The position numbers and the translations under genes are program-made. Below are positions 36,105 through 50,999 of a stretch of DNA of 64,000 bases, in pieces (within the stretch, counting starts at the first letter, position 1; every line of letters starts with the position of its first letter). The notes beneath the pieces are model-generated. The model searched no databases. It was not told the origin of the DNA and saw only the letters and a program-made list of their open reading frames with translations. The stretch comes from Latrodectus hesperus (lineage: Eukaryota; Arthropoda; Arachnida; Araneae; Theridiidae). Where the stretch lies: NCBI GenBank assembly GCA_037975125.1, contig CM075857.1, positions 86,908,699 to 86,972,698 on the forward strand. Direction: 5' to 3'.

Positions 36105-39100
36105 TAAGGAGGGGAATAAAAAACTATTCATTATATTTGATCATATTAAATATCCAAGAAAAATTACTTACAATTTAATATAAAAAGTGAGTAAATTAAC
36201 AAAAATTATTAAAGACTTTACTCTTTATATCAATTGATGTTTTAGGCAAAAAAATATTATCAAAAAATAATAAAATAACATATATGCGATACTTTATACG
36301 AATATATAATAAATATTTCATTCATTGTAGTTATTTTTTTAATGCTTCATAATAAGTTCTTATCAAAAAATCTAATAAATTTCAAAATATAGATAATAAA
36401 CAAAAAAATAAACGATGACAAAGAAACTTTGGCTTAATTATTTACTTTCTTCAAACATATATTTCAGCCAATTTCTGGATTTAAAAAAATATATTAATAT
36501 TAATTGATAAAGTTTTGTTGAAGTATTTATTTTTTACTTCAAAAGGTGTCATCACGATATTGCAAATTTTTCAAATTTATGCGTATTAAATAATTATTGT
36601 TATGAACAAATACAATCTTTAATTATGTAATTTCTCAAGTAAATCATATAATTAAAAATAATATTTCATTTATTACTGTACTAATATAAATTGAAAATCC
36701 TAAATTAACTGTGACAGAAGATAATTAATTATTAGTAATTGTACAGTTCCTTTTTAGTTTTATTTTGATATAATAAATAAAACATTTATCTCTTGTTTAA
36801 ATATAATTGATGAACATAATTAATCAATTTAAAATTATTTTAAAACTAAGTGACTTATTCCTGTTTGATACTTAATAGAGTAAAAATGTATGTAACATTT
36901 TTATTAATATTCAAATCTTGACAATCTATCATAGGGTGTAAAATTCTTCAAAAGTAAGTATGATATTCAGAAATTAGAGAAGAATTTGTCTTCTTGATTA
37001 AATGGTTATAGATGTAACTGTTAGAAGACAATTTTTCGATATTATAAAAACAGTTAAATTTCTTCCGAATGTTTTCTTGCATCTGGTCTGCAGTAGAAAA
37101 ACAGTTCAAAGAAGTTTTCTTTTTTAGGTCTAACAATATTTAATCTTTGTTGAAAAAACGGATAAATTGATTTAACAAGTTGCTTAGTGTGAATTTTGCT
37201 GGAAAAAGTCTTTACACAACAGTTTACTTATAGTTGATAACGGAAAATAAAATTTTACAGAATATTTAATCTCAAATTTTCAGAAATATTGACAAAATGT
37301 ATTGCATGATTGGAAAATTTTTGAATATTATATTTCATCTTTTTCCAAAAAATAATTTTCATGAATACACAGAAATATTTGAGAATAAATCTCCTACAAG
37401 ATTTAAAGATTCCACCCTTTTTTTAATTTGAAATGGAAATATATATTCATATATATTATTTTAATGGAAACTAAAAATGTTGTTTTAATAAAATTTTTAA
37501 TAATATTCCAGCTTTCAAGGATATATGTTAACTCAATTTCTATTGATGGAGATTTTGTATTCTACCTTGCTTTATTCCTTTGCGGGTTACTATTGGTTTT
37601 GTTATGCATTCAAAAAATCTTTTCAGTGATTTTTGGAAATAAATAATTTGAAAGCTTTCCAAAGTTTTTTATAGAAAGTTATTTTTACGATATTTATTTT
37701 TTGACAGTGACTGTCCCGATGTGAAATAAATACAGTAGTATTTTTAGTGACGACTTAACCACTATTTCTTGACAAAATATTTGAAAGATGATGATTTTAC
37801 TCTTAAAATAGAGTTTTACAAGCAAATACATGAAATCATTAAAAAAAATTAGATTTTTCCTACATTAAAACATTTTAAATACACGTTTATAATAAATTCC
37901 ACAGTATAATAAATATATTCTTATACTTTATAGTTTTTTCTTAAATTCTTTTCTACTCATATATAAAGCACATATAAAATTATTTCACATAATATTTAAC
38001 TCAAGGTTTATCATTCAATTCGCACATTCATGTGTTGCAGACAATTTACCCAAAATTATCTTTATTTGTTTTTAATATGAGATTATTTCAACTTATAAAA
38101 CTCAAAATAACAAATTATGCAGATATTTTTAGTTTCAATTTTTTTATCAACCTAAAAAATTCATTTTTATTGCTTATTCCACTATTATAATATATAAAAT
38201 AAAAATATAATTTCGCTTTAATATTTAAAAATTTCAAACAATAAATGAAGCACTTTCTTAAAAATAATTATTCTAATTATTGTTAAAATCATGGCATTTT
38301 ATTGTAAAATATTTTCATTTAATCAAAAGAAAATATATTTCCTTCATATTTATATAATTTTCCTTATTTATAATATATTACAAACTTCTACAGCAGTCTT
38401 CATAAACTTCCTATTTAACTGTATTTAATTGAAACAAATTATTCTTGCAAATAAAAACGTTTTAGGAATTCTAATCTCTTAGAAAAAATAATTTACTTAT
38501 TCATAAACTTAATATTTTGATGAATATTAAATCCCACTTAATACAATTGAATATTGTGTGGTCGTATTGATAAACAACTAAATTTCGATTTAACCCTAAT
38601 TATTATTCAATTAACTTTTTTATTAAAAATATTAGCTTCTGATAACGTCTGATGCATTTCTAATTACTCAATCTGTGATCATGAATAATATAGTTTGCTA
38701 AATTGACAAAATTCACTAGTTTAAAACATTGCTCATTAAATGCAAGTTTCTTTTTCAGTCTGGAGCATAGAACCTTCAGTTTTCTGAGTGATTTTAAATC
38801 AATTTGTAGACTTGCTTGGGCAGCTGCATAATGGTTTTGTGATGGTAAAATCGATACACACGTCTACTAAATGTGAAGCGAATAGCGGAAAATCACTGCT
38901 CTTTCTAGCGTACATTAACAGTGAAACTATGAAAGAATATTTATAGATGTTTTCTTATGTTTCACAAAATGATCAACCAATGAACTGAGAAATATTTATC
39001 GATAAATGTTTTTTAAAGCATTTTTCTCGGATACTTTATCAAAATACATTACGTTGTTCGAACGTCTTCTATGTACATGTAAGCAAACAGGACATATCTC

Positions 39101-39342
39101 ATATAACTGTTTATAAGAAAAAATATTTGATTACAAATTTACTTCATTTTAGACCAAGAAAAATTTGTAATAGAAAATCTTAGATATATCTTAATGTCAT
39201 ATTCTTTATAAGGCGAAAATAAAAGAAAACAAATTTTATTAATAAAATGCACTTTTCAAAACCACAGTTTTTTTTTCCACAATCCTTGTCCTAGGACTGT
39301 AAAATAAGTTTGCAATCCTTATAATTAATATTTGTTTTTTCC
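36105..39342. other. AT-rich non-coding DNA, nothing recognised
   Basis: About 3.2 kb. Short open frames here (for example 36948-37136 and 37428-37646) are rich in Phe, Ile, Leu, Lys and Asn, as expected from AT bias, and show no known motif. Confidence 0.5.
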
Positions 39343-39568
39343 TACTTATAAAATAGGTGAGTAAAAAAAGTTTATCTACGAGAACCATGTGATTTTTGGC
39401 GATATTTTTGATGCCAAGATAGGCAACAAAATGTGAGTAACAAATTAGTAATTGTAAAACTACTTTAGTTATACCGATGAAAATACCAGAGTTACTGAAA
39501 TTTAAAATTTATCGCTAATATTTATCGCCAAATTTTTACCAAAGCAAGGGATACCCTATTCTACACCG
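39343..39568. mobile_element. Possible MITE, diverged relative of the 27-kb one
   Basis: ATTTTTGGCGATATTTTTGA at 39392-39411 is inversely matched by 39511-39538 (ATCGCTAATATTTATCGCCA then AATTTTTA). ATAGG near the left end is matched by CCTAT near 39555. The left arm also resembles the right arm of the 26.93-27.2 kb element, sharing GATTTTT, GGCGAT and GCCAAGAT words in order. The similarity is partial, so this is tentative. Confidence 0.35.
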
Positions 39569-39792
39569 AATCCAATGCCAGATATGCATGTATGTATGCA
39601 TGTATAAATATGCCTTTCTATTTAAGCATGCAGTCAAGTTTCTTTTAATATTTTTGTAAGAACATTATCATTTACCAGTCATTCATTCGTGCACACACAT
39701 GCTTTATTTTCTCCCTAATATGCATACCGTTTTGTTATTTCTAACGTAGTATTAAATTAAATTGTATGTAATATTATTTAATTTTAACGATC

Positions 39793-41376
<1,584 letters not shown>

Positions 41377-41659
41377 GTGAGCCGCTTACTCAGTCTAGTG
41401 GCCAGAGTGCCTGACTGAAGATAGGGATATCCTGGTTCGAATCCCAGTTCGGGCATGGATGTACCTTCTCTCTGTCTATCCTGTCATTGTCTTTCTTGAT
41501 GTGAATGTGTTGTGAATGGTTGCCTACCCTATAAACAGGTCCTTATGGCATGTGTGTACTGAGGAAGTGAGATTCCAACCCAAAATATGGATCAGTTGAA
41601 AAAGTGAAGCAGCGCACCCCATATTGTCAGTCTAGCTAGCACAAGACAACAACAACAAC
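41377..41659 (+). mobile_element. tRNA-derived SINE with (AAC)n tail
   Basis: The 5' part has polymerase III internal promoter boxes: A-like TAGTGGCCAGAG near 41396 and a perfect B box GGTTCGAATCC at 41434-41444. These are followed by CGGGCATGGATGT and a central domain containing CCCTATAAACAGGT, also found in the SINE at 43.7 kb. The 3' end is an ACAACAACAACAAC tail. A short repeat TGTCTC at 41371-41376 and 41660-41665 may be the target-site duplication. The length is about 283 bp. It is not a functional tRNA gene because the acceptor stem does not pair and a SINE body follows. Such elements are copied by a partner LINE. Confidence 0.85.
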
Positions 41660-42650
41660 TGTCTCTAGAATGAACACTTATTCATTAACTGCGATGATAA
41701 AAATTAAGATAATTTCTAATTTTTTGATTATTTCCAAAAGTATAACATATTTTAATGAAATTTAGTATTGTAATATAAATAATATAATAAAAGTTTTACA
41801 CAAATTAGTTATACACAATTAAAATTTATGGATGATTCATTGGCACATAAAAAATGTTTCCAATATAGAAAATAATATAAAACAAATATTTTTTCCACGT
41901 TCTAAAAATATAAAAAAGGAGAAATATCAGAAAAACATAACTTATAATTTGAAATCTTTAAGAACATGCTGAGTTCTTTAAATTTTATTTTAAATAGAAA
42001 TCGTAAATTAGATATTTTGTTTTCTATTAAGTTTTGTGTTATGTAAAGCTTTATATTTTCTGCAGTACTAGTAACATAAATAAAATGTTAAAAAACAATA
42101 AGAAGATTCCATTTACGTATATTTAGCACTGAATCGAATCTCAGTTTGCTTTCATTTCATAAAACTGTATCAAATTTATTCTCTTAACTTTGTATTTACT
42201 TTGAATATTAGTGGCTGTAATAAAAATACTTTCCCGATTTGTGCTATTTTTTAACTGTATAAAACTCTATATAATAAGAAACAGGTTCATATCAGAATTG
42301 TATCATTTGCAATTCCGCAATATCCACATTTTGCGATTTTGAAAAGACAACTTTCCCATCAGTCATTTATGCAAGCTTATCTACTATGTTCTTATAAATT
42401 TAATAACAAAAATTCAATTTTTAATTTCAATTTATATTAATCAATATTAAAAATCACACTGAATATATGAAAGGAATAAATTTAATGCGAAATTTTTTTT
42501 CCTATAATTGAAAATGAAATTAATATAATGGTGAATATATAATTAAAATATATAAAAATCCAATGTTTTACAAATGATATAAAATAAATATTGGGGGGTC
42601 CCTAAATTACTTGCAATTTTCAAAGTGCAAGAAAATGCAATATTATTAAA
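41660..42650. other. AT-rich non-coding DNA, nothing recognised
   Basis: No features were seen. Confidence 0.5.
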
Positions 42651-42806
42651 TAAGAAAAAAGGGTTTAAATTTCAAAATGTCAAAACCAATGCTAAATTTA
42701 TAAACATTTTTATAGCTCTTATAATAAAGCTTAGTAAGAAAAAAAGGGTTTAAATTTCAAAATGTCAAAAGCAATGCAAAATTTATAAACATTTTTAATA
42801 GCTCTT
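42651..42806 (+). repeat. Two-copy tandem duplication, period about 84 bp
   Basis: 42651-42720 and 42735-42806 are near-identical (shared core AGGGTTTAAATTTCAAAATG, and CATTTTTA(A)TAGCTCTT at the end), differing by a few substitutions and small indels. Confidence 0.95.
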
Positions 42807-42819
42807 TAGTCCCTACTTT

Positions 42820-43310
42820 TATGGCACCAATCTGTCGATTAAGTCACAAATAACCGAATGACAGTTGATCATTATGGCACTTTTGAGATAATTTATTTAA
42901 CCTCTAATCAGTACCTGTGAACATTCGCATTTTCTCTCTGACAGTCCTATATTCGATGCTTAAGCGCAGCCTATTCAAAACAAAAATAACGGTTAAACTT
43001 TAGAACGAACAAAAAAGAAAAAAACTGAAAATAGAGGGGTGGAAAAGGGAAAACTTCTCTTTTATGGTATTCTGCCCCTTTAAGTTAATTCAATCCGCTC
43101 CAACTGCTGCAGGAAACGCAAAAATTTTATGGACTGAGAAAAATCCCATAAATCAAGTCACGGATTTTGAATCCATCTTTTTTGGCCGCTTATCTGTACT
43201 TTAGCGAGTTTTATATGCAAGGGGGTTAACTTTGACTGCGGTTCACATCGTTAACTGTCCCAGTTGGTGGCAAAATGGCATTTGTCAGAAGGATATCAAA
43301 AGTAAGGTAT
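42820..43310. other. GC-richer non-repetitive island
   Basis: A roughly 490-bp block less AT-rich than its flanks, without microsatellite or transposon motifs. It contains ATTTTATGG and CCATAAAT in inverted orientation around 43125-43152, TTTATGG/CCATAAA being an AbdB/Cdx-type homeodomain-like word. No frame is recognisable. It is a candidate conserved non-coding element on composition only. Confidence 0.3.
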
Positions 43311-43675
43311 CACAAACTCGATTATATTTTCTACTTTTGAAGTATTATCTTTAGTATTTTTGAAAAGCTGGACATAATAATATGTCATTCAATTAAATTG
43401 TTCTAAATTGTATTAAATTTTTTCCTATCAAATTGATTTATTAAGTAAAACTTAATATTTTCAATATAAAATTATGTATATTTCATTCTTATCAAATTCT
43501 CATTTGATAGAGAAACTTTCCTGACATTTTTTGCGTGTGCTGCAGTTTTCTATTAAATATTTCATATGATTTTGCTATGATAACTGATAACAAAATTTTA
43601 TTTAAGCAAATATTTTCAAACATATATCATAATCAAATGCTCTCAAAATTTTTATAATACTATATTTGTCATTTT

Positions 43676-43974
43676 GCCGACCGGTTGGCTGAGTGGTTAG
43701 CGTTCCTGACTCCTGAGCTGTTGGTCCCGGGTTCGAATCCTGTTTCGGGCATGGATGTTTCTTTCCTTCTCTGTTCTCTATGTCCTTTCTTCTGTGTTGT
43801 TGTATGAATGTGGCCCGCCCTATAAACGGGTTTGTGGTGGTATGGCGTGGGTAACGCTACTCGCCTCCGTGACTTGGTACACAGAAGCCCCCTGGGTAAC
43901 AACAAATGAGTAGCTGTTTCTGGCCTTTATGTGGCATAGGGTTCAACCCTCTTGTGCCCGCCATATGAAAAAAA
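43676..43974 (+). mobile_element. tRNA-derived SINE with 14-bp target-site duplication
   Basis: Bounded by a perfect 14-bp direct repeat, ATATTTGTCATTTT, at 43662-43675 and 43975-43988. The tRNA-like head has an A box TGGCTGAGTGG at 43686-43696 and a B box GGTTCGAATCC at 43730-43740, with a long arm between them resembling class II tRNAs (Ser/Leu type). The central domain shares CGGGCATGGATGTT and CCCTATAAACGGGT with the SINE at 41.4 kb, but the 3' half is different and ends in a short A-rich tail. A minus-strand open frame across it is an artefact. The clean duplication suggests a fairly recent insertion. Confidence 0.95.
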
Positions 43975-43988
43975 ATATTTGTCATTTT

Positions 43989-44968
43989 ACAAGGAAATTT
44001 TATAAACATTAAAAACATTAACTAATTTTTTGATTAATGAATTAGGTATTAAATGTGGTAAACATAATCATACAATTTAATAACCTCCTAGGAAACAATA
44101 ATTATATTAACCGATATTAAATTAAATTTTCATAAAAATATTCAAAATCATTTTATTAAATATCTATAATAGCATTCACTTAAAATTATTAAATTTGACT
44201 TTCTTACTGGCTGAACCATTGCATTTCAAAAAGCAATTTTTAATTTCATAATTTTTATAATAAAATATTATCGTCGTTATTTTAAACTGATATTTTATAT
44301 GCCGATCATGCTTAAAATTTGATTTAAAAAAAATAAAATAATCGTTGAAAGTCAACACATCTCTGTAAGTAATTTTCTCAAGCACAACTAAAATATTATT
44401 TACATATCTTACACATAAAAGCTTTAGTTTTGATTTTTGGAATACATGAGTTTATAAATCTGATTTGTAAAGCATTATACAGCAAATACAGTAAGGCAAA
44501 AACCAAAATAGTTTAGATGCGAAAACATCAAATAAATTTATTAAATTTTCATGATTATGCTTAGAAATTCTATGACTCAACTGTCGTTACTAGTTAAAGT
44601 AAGTAACTCACTATATATACAATTTTCTTCAAATTTAGTATATTTTTATAAAAATCAAATTTTGTTTATTTTATAAATAAAAAAATCATAAAAATCAAGA
44701 AAATCCTATTTTTTGATAGATATTATTTGAATTCATGAGGTTCCAAAGATCATATTTTATAATCATGCTTGTACTTCTGTCTAATTTCTAACTGTCTAAT
44801 TTCGATTTTGATATTTTAATTTTTAAGACGGATTTTTTTTTTGTTTTGTTATTCTTACTTCAATTCCTATTTCAAATAAACGGCAAATTTAATATTACCA
44901 ATTAATTTATGTCATTATTATTAGTAGTAGTTCATTAATTAGCAGTTCAGTAATTCACATTATCAGTT
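43989..44968. other. AT-rich non-coding DNA, nothing recognised
   Basis: No features were seen. Confidence 0.5.
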
Positions 44969-44976
44969 CATTTACT

Positions 44977-45114
44977 GTGCACCACGAAGGGGTCGTACTT
45001 TCCCCTTTGTGGTGTTCTGATTAAACGAAAGATGCACCCTACTGACTTAAATTCGCATAGCCAAAGTACAGCGAGCTTGGCTTGTCCAAGTGTCATAAGT
45101 AACAACAATAACAA
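44977..45114 (+). mobile_element. Short SINE-like element, (AAC)n tail
   Basis: The 3' 100 bp matches the element at 61988-62191 (AAACGAAAG, CTACTGACTTAA, GAGCTTGGCTTG, CCAAGTGTCATAAGTAACAA in order) and ends in an ACAACAATAACAAC tail. The 5' part forms a strong stem, 44980-44992 against 45002-45014, with one mismatch. An 8-bp direct repeat CATTTACT at 44969-44976 and 45115-45122 is the likely target-site duplication. There is no clear tRNA-like head, so the copy is 5'-truncated or of another origin. Confidence 0.8.
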
Positions 45115-45122
45115 CATTTACT

Positions 45123-47396
45123 TAATATCCTTTTAATGTGAACAGATAAAAAGCACAAAAGTTCAACTTTATTTTCTCAACAAAAAAAATTCCCTAATGT
45201 AAAACATCCCCTTTATAATAAAGGAATTTTTCAAGTAACATTTTCCATAATTCAATCCATGCCAATAAAATTAATTTCTTTTAACTTTCTATTTAGTGCA
45301 AACTTAATTTTTATTATTTAAGCAATTAAAAATATTATAATTCTAATTAAAAGCAAATTTAGCCATTACAAACAGTACTTTCTCAGAAATTGATATTTCT
45401 TAACTTACATTTTTATAATATATGAAAATATACATCATATCATTCAAAGTATTCAGTTTTAGTTTCTAAAATTAACAACATTAAGCAATATTTGATTTAT
45501 ATACTAAGATCAATACAATAAAAAATATTAAATAATAAAATAAAAATCTATATTTTTTATTAAATGGTTTTTATATTATTTTATTTTTATTTTTTTTTTT
45601 AAATTTCAAGAAGAAGCATTAGAAATTAACTGCTTTCCTGCTTTATTTTTCATTGGAAATTTATCTTAATATATTATATGAGATATTTAGTTTGGGAAAA
45701 ACTAAATAATATTAAATTTAATTACTAAGCAAGTTGCACAAAAATACTCATAATCAAAGAAATAAATTTGAATAGTAATAATTTTCAGCATTTCCTGAAT
45801 GGTAAACAAAACGTAAAAATATAAAATTAATTTAACTATAATTTCATTATAGTTATTTAGAAAACTGCAATATTATAACAAAAATGTTATTTAGATCAAT
45901 GCACAAATAATAAGATAATTTGATTAACAATAAAGAATTATTTAAATTCATAAAACACACACAAAAGTAAGCAGACATTGCAAAAAAGAGCAATTAAAGT
46001 TAAATTAAAAGTGTCGACTTAATTGATTACTTAAATAGCATTAATTTACAATATTAAAAACGAAATTCTAATAAAGACTTTCTATTTCTTGTGTTGTTTA
46101 TAAAACATAAAATATGCAAAACCGTTAATGTTTTATTAGATTGTAAAATAAACCTATGCAAGTAGTAATATTCAAATAGATAGAATAAACATTCAGATAG
46201 TGTTTTAAATACATAATTTATTGAAAAAGTAAAACTAATTAGTTTCTTTGTATAAATAGAGCAACTGAAATTTAGAAGCTAATGCCTATATCTTATTTAA
46301 ATATATGCTAGCTTATTAGAAATGAAATTTTAATACCTATTACGAAAGAATTCATTATGTATCACTATAATGGATTTTAGATTTAATCTCACGTAAACAA
46401 AAATTTGTTTTAAGGAATTTATGTTGTTGAAATAAGATATTTAAAGCAAAGTGCATTTCGAAACTCCTAATAGAGGATTATAGAGAAATAGTGATTACAA
46501 CTTTATAAGATTTACAAAAATTTTGATATACTTCCTCTGAATTTTAAATTTATTAGTATTTAATTGTTTTAAAAATTTCGTAATTAAATTTTTAATTCAA
46601 TTTAGAAGAAATCAAGAGAAATATTCTTCATTTTATGCACGCAGTTAGAGATGCATATTTGGAAAATAATCAGATGAATATTTTTTAAATTTCATAATTA
46701 AATGTTTTATTAAATTTCAAATTTGTAAAAATTTTAGCACAACATGTAAAGAAATTCAATTATCAAGATCGGTAAATTCTAAGATTTATGTTTTGGTTTA
46801 CGAGCAAATTAAATAAATATGTAATTAGTAACTATAAATTGGCATTTACATTTCAAATTGATTTTCACATTATTAATGAGCAAAAGCTAAAGTAACAACT
46901 CATGTTTAAGAACTTATACAACCTTATATATGTCATATAATTCATTTAAATTTTATCCCGATAAAGTAGAAGTAAATCTGTACTCATAAATAATAACTTA
47001 TTTTTATTAATAAGTATTCTAAAATCAATATTGTGAAACATCTTAGAATAATCAAAACAGACAGTACATGTATAACATTTTTTTCTGCCTTGTGTTAAAA
47101 TCTAACAGAGTTTTACTGCTTAAAGATGATAAGTTAGCTCTTCTGAAACATTTAGGCCTATTGATGCTTCTAAGGAAAATGACAAACTTATTAAGAATTT
47201 TTGAATCGATGATTAATTAATTAAGTAAATTGAGTTATTACTAAGTTAACTAAGTAAGTTGTTAAATAACTAACAACTTAATTAGTTTAGTTCAATTAAA
47301 CATTTTTCTAATAACTAATTACCAATAAAAATTTTAGTTTTAAATACATTAAAATAAATACATTAAATCTTATCTTTAAAAAAATGCCGATAATGA
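45123..47396. other. AT-rich non-coding DNA, nothing recognised
   Basis: Includes a small perfect palindrome at 45833-45855 (10-bp arms). No gene-like signal. Confidence 0.5.
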
Positions 47397-47700
47397 TTGG
47401 TCTTTTACTCAAGCTTTCCATCTCTAATCCAGATTTACACCATTTTTCCAGAGATCTCCCGAAAAAGGGAAGAAGGCAAACAGTTATCAGCTATCCCGAA
47501 AGTTATAATTTCACTTCTCCAGAAATCGGCAAACGAAATTAGTGCCAAACGTATCGGAAATAAGGAAGGCGATTTCGATATTTTCAGTGGTTTCCCATCA
47601 CAAACGATTAGTTCGCAGAAAAGTGTGCAGTAAAAGTTAATGTTTCTTAAAGCGATTAATTCTCCCCCAAAATGCGCGTCATTTGTTAAATAATGTTTTT
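47397..47700. other. GC-richer non-repetitive island
   Basis: Open frames exist on both strands but neither begins at a plausible ATG and neither resembles a known protein. Composition differs from the flanks. It is a candidate conserved non-coding or old exonic sequence. Confidence 0.25.
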
Positions 47701-50700
47701 TCAAATGAGTTTAGGGTGATTTACTTTATTTGACGTGATTAATTTTGAATTATTTGCACATTTGAGTCCCACTTTAAATCCGGTTGTTAAGCTTAAGAAA
47801 GTGTTATGACAAGTTATCAAGATAAATAGACACACCTCCTCTTTCGTATCATAAAGAACTATTGGAGAGGAAAATTTACATTTAAATCACTCAATTTTAT
47901 GTATTTTTAATACATTGTTTTTTTTCTCGGTTCAAAATATGCTTGCACATAGAAATCAGCCTTATATTTGATATTCAAATACATCATGTTTGTCCTTATA
48001 CATAATTTTTAAAAAAGTTTAAATCTAATATCATACTGATATGAAAAATAATATTTTTATAATAGATAATTTATATTTTCTTATAGTTTTTACTACTATC
48101 ACTTTTAATCAAAATAAAAGTAATGTAAGAATTATGTGTGCTTTCTCTTTGTAATAAAAATTGTAGAAATTAATTATTTTTCAAAAAAAAAAAAAAGACT
48201 TGAAGAAATATTGAAATAAATAATTCTACCCAAATTGTTACCATTAAACTCTGGCAATCATATCAAATGTTTTTTTTTATCTAAAAAAAATCTACAATTA
48301 AAATCTTGGAAAAATTATAGATGGTGATTTAGATCGTGTTTCTTTAGAACGTATCTAAACAATTGGTTATTACTGATGTAAAAGTTATGAAAAATACTTT
48401 GAATGTATTTTGAAATTAGAAAAGCTGGGGAAAAACTAAAGTAAAACTGAAATAAACTTTAAAATGTTAAGCACTACCTAAATAAAATTTTTGCTGAATG
48501 TAAAACATTATATTTCAATAGAAACTTTAAAATGGTATCGAGACATTTATTTTATGATGAATGTAGAAAAATCAATACATTAATAAGACTAGAATACTCT
48601 TAACGTAAATTAATTTATTGGAATTTTTTATGATAATCAAATAAACTCATTAAAGTTTTCCTCAATTTTCCGAAAGAAACATTTTAAATTTTTGAACATT
48701 TTAGGAATCGAAAAACATGTTTCATATTATGCTTTCTTCGAATAAAAATCCTAGAATAATAAATGTAACAATTAACGTAGAAAATCACGAAAATATATTT
48801 CACATACATTTCATACATAAATTAAATATTTCTTTTAGAGAAACAATCAATAAAAAATTACAAATACAAGCAAATAACTCATTTATAAGTCCCTATATTT
48901 ATTTCTTCATAAAAAGGACCATATTTAATGAAATTATTCACACATTTATATACAATTAGTTAATTTAATTATATTTCCCATTGTATTTTATATATAAAAT
49001 TAAAAAATTAAATTAATTCAAAATTTTCTTCATTTATATTTTTTACAATTGCACTTTTTAAATTATATATTTACTAAAAGTAATTGAATAACACTAAGTA
49101 TTTCAAACATTCACAAAAGAAATCTTTCACGGAAATTTTTTTAAATAAATTCATGATTCCAAAGGAAATTTTTAGAAACAAGAATTTAAAACTCAGTTCA
49201 TAAATTATGTTACAATAATTATGCAATATTTATGTAGTTTATATTGTGTTTATTTTCAAGAACCAAATTAAAAATTCTATAATTAAATTTAGCACATTTT
49301 TGAATTATGAAATATGTATGTATATATAATATAGTTTTCTACTATAAAAACTTCACTTACTTTCTTTCTTATAAAATTATAATTAACACATTTAAACTAG
49401 TTAATCACCTAAAATGTTCACTTATTTGTGACAGAAATCTGATAGTTTGTTAATTAAGTATACATCTTAAAGTTTAATCTCCTTTGCTTTTCATATAATT
49501 AATAATTACTACAAATAGAAATAATTTGTTCTCTATTTTTTGTTATTTATTCACTTCATTTTTTATTTATTTTCTTCTTGCTTGTTATCTCATGCCTCAA
49601 ATGAAACAAAATATACAAGAATTTTTATTTCTGTTAATATTTTTTTCTTTTATATGTCATAATTCATTTTTCCTGAAAATCGTGTATTTTATAGCTGCTA
49701 CATTTCCCCTTAAATTGTGTATTTCCAATTATTCGTTTTATTTGATTGTTTTACTATTCTATAATTAGTTTTGAATAAATGATTGAATAAAATCTCTGAT
49801 TTGCTAATAAGGTTATGTAATAAGAACTGATAGTGTAGGAAATCCATCTATTTTTCAAACTGAAAGCGTCAAAAATATATTGTTAAAGAACTTTATTTCA
49901 GTTGGTTGACCATATTTAAATATTTAACAATGGTCTTTTAAAAAAGTAACATGAAAATTAATACAACTTACTGCAAGTAAGACTTTAATGAATGTGAGAA
50001 TTTCAAAAAATATTTTTTTTACATTTTGATAACTAATGTAATTATTTTTACAGGATATAATGAATTAAAATAAGCTATACATGAAATTTTGCTTAAATTT
50101 TTTTTGTTTGATTTATCCAGTAAATATTTGTTAAAAGATGCTTTTAGTTTAAAATTTCCTTTAATATGATGTGTATTTTAAATACACATCCAGCTACCTT
50201 CTTTGGTAATAAGTATTCAATCTAAAAGTAAAAATTGGTTTAAAATGTATCAAATTCACATTTACATGCACATGTTTAGAAATAATGAAAATCAAAAATT
50301 TAAGTTAAATGTCTTTTTTTTAACCCATAATTTTTAAAAATGTAAAATGTCTGTACTAAAATACACTACCTTTTTTATTCTGTGGCGGTTAAAAATTGTG
50401 TAATTTTATAATTATAAATCCTACCAATGAGAAAACTTTTGTATTTATTAATATGATTTAAATTTTTATTGTTTATAATTAATTATTTAAATGAGTGTAT
50501 AATGTATACCTTAACATTGATTCATTTTTATAAGCTGTCATTAATTTAATTTTTGTAAGCAGATTTAAATTTTGTTCAACTGAAACCATCTATCTCTTTT
50601 TCGTATCAAATGCATTAAAATTTATTAAATGTACCAATAAGAAAATTAACACAAATAATTATTACATAAACCAGTATATATTTATAGATATTAAAATATA

Positions 50701-50999
50701 ATCACTTTTAAAAGTATTATCAATAATAAAACCTTAGAATTCTTTAAGGGAAATAAATTAGTTTTTTGTAGTTTTAAACTATTACAAAAGGAACTGAATA
50801 AAATTTAAAATTAATGACTTTAAAACCATCAAAATCTCGTAAGGATAAATTGTAACTTAAAAGTTTCAATTCTAACTTTAAAATAAAAATAGTATTTACA
50901 ATAAGCTGATTTCCATTTTAAATTATTCATGAAGTTAGTTATCATTCTCCAGAAAACCAATTATTTATTTCATTATGAATTGAATAAATAATATAAATA
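47701..50999. other. AT-rich non-coding DNA, nothing recognised
   Basis: About 3.3 kb. There is a perfect palindrome at 50168-50190 (11-bp arms, 1-base centre). Short Phe/Ile/Asn-rich frames are composition artefacts. Confidence 0.5.

Noticed and set aside
37428..37646. 72-codon hydrophobic frame that could suggest a membrane protein
   Set aside because: Phe/Ile/Leu/Tyr richness is what AT-biased random DNA gives, and no motif or conserved feature supports it.
41390..41455. Possible functional tRNA genes at 41.4 and 43.7 kb
   Set aside because: The B boxes are good, but the acceptor stems do not pair properly and SINE bodies with tails and target-site repeats follow, so they are SINE heads.
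43669..43905. 78-codon minus-strand frame over the SINE at 43.7 kb
   Set aside because: It is the reverse translation of a tRNA-derived SINE head and body, a common false gene in such genomes.
47397..47704. Overlapping frames on both strands at 47.4-47.7 kb
   Set aside because: Both begin at TTG and neither resembles a protein family.
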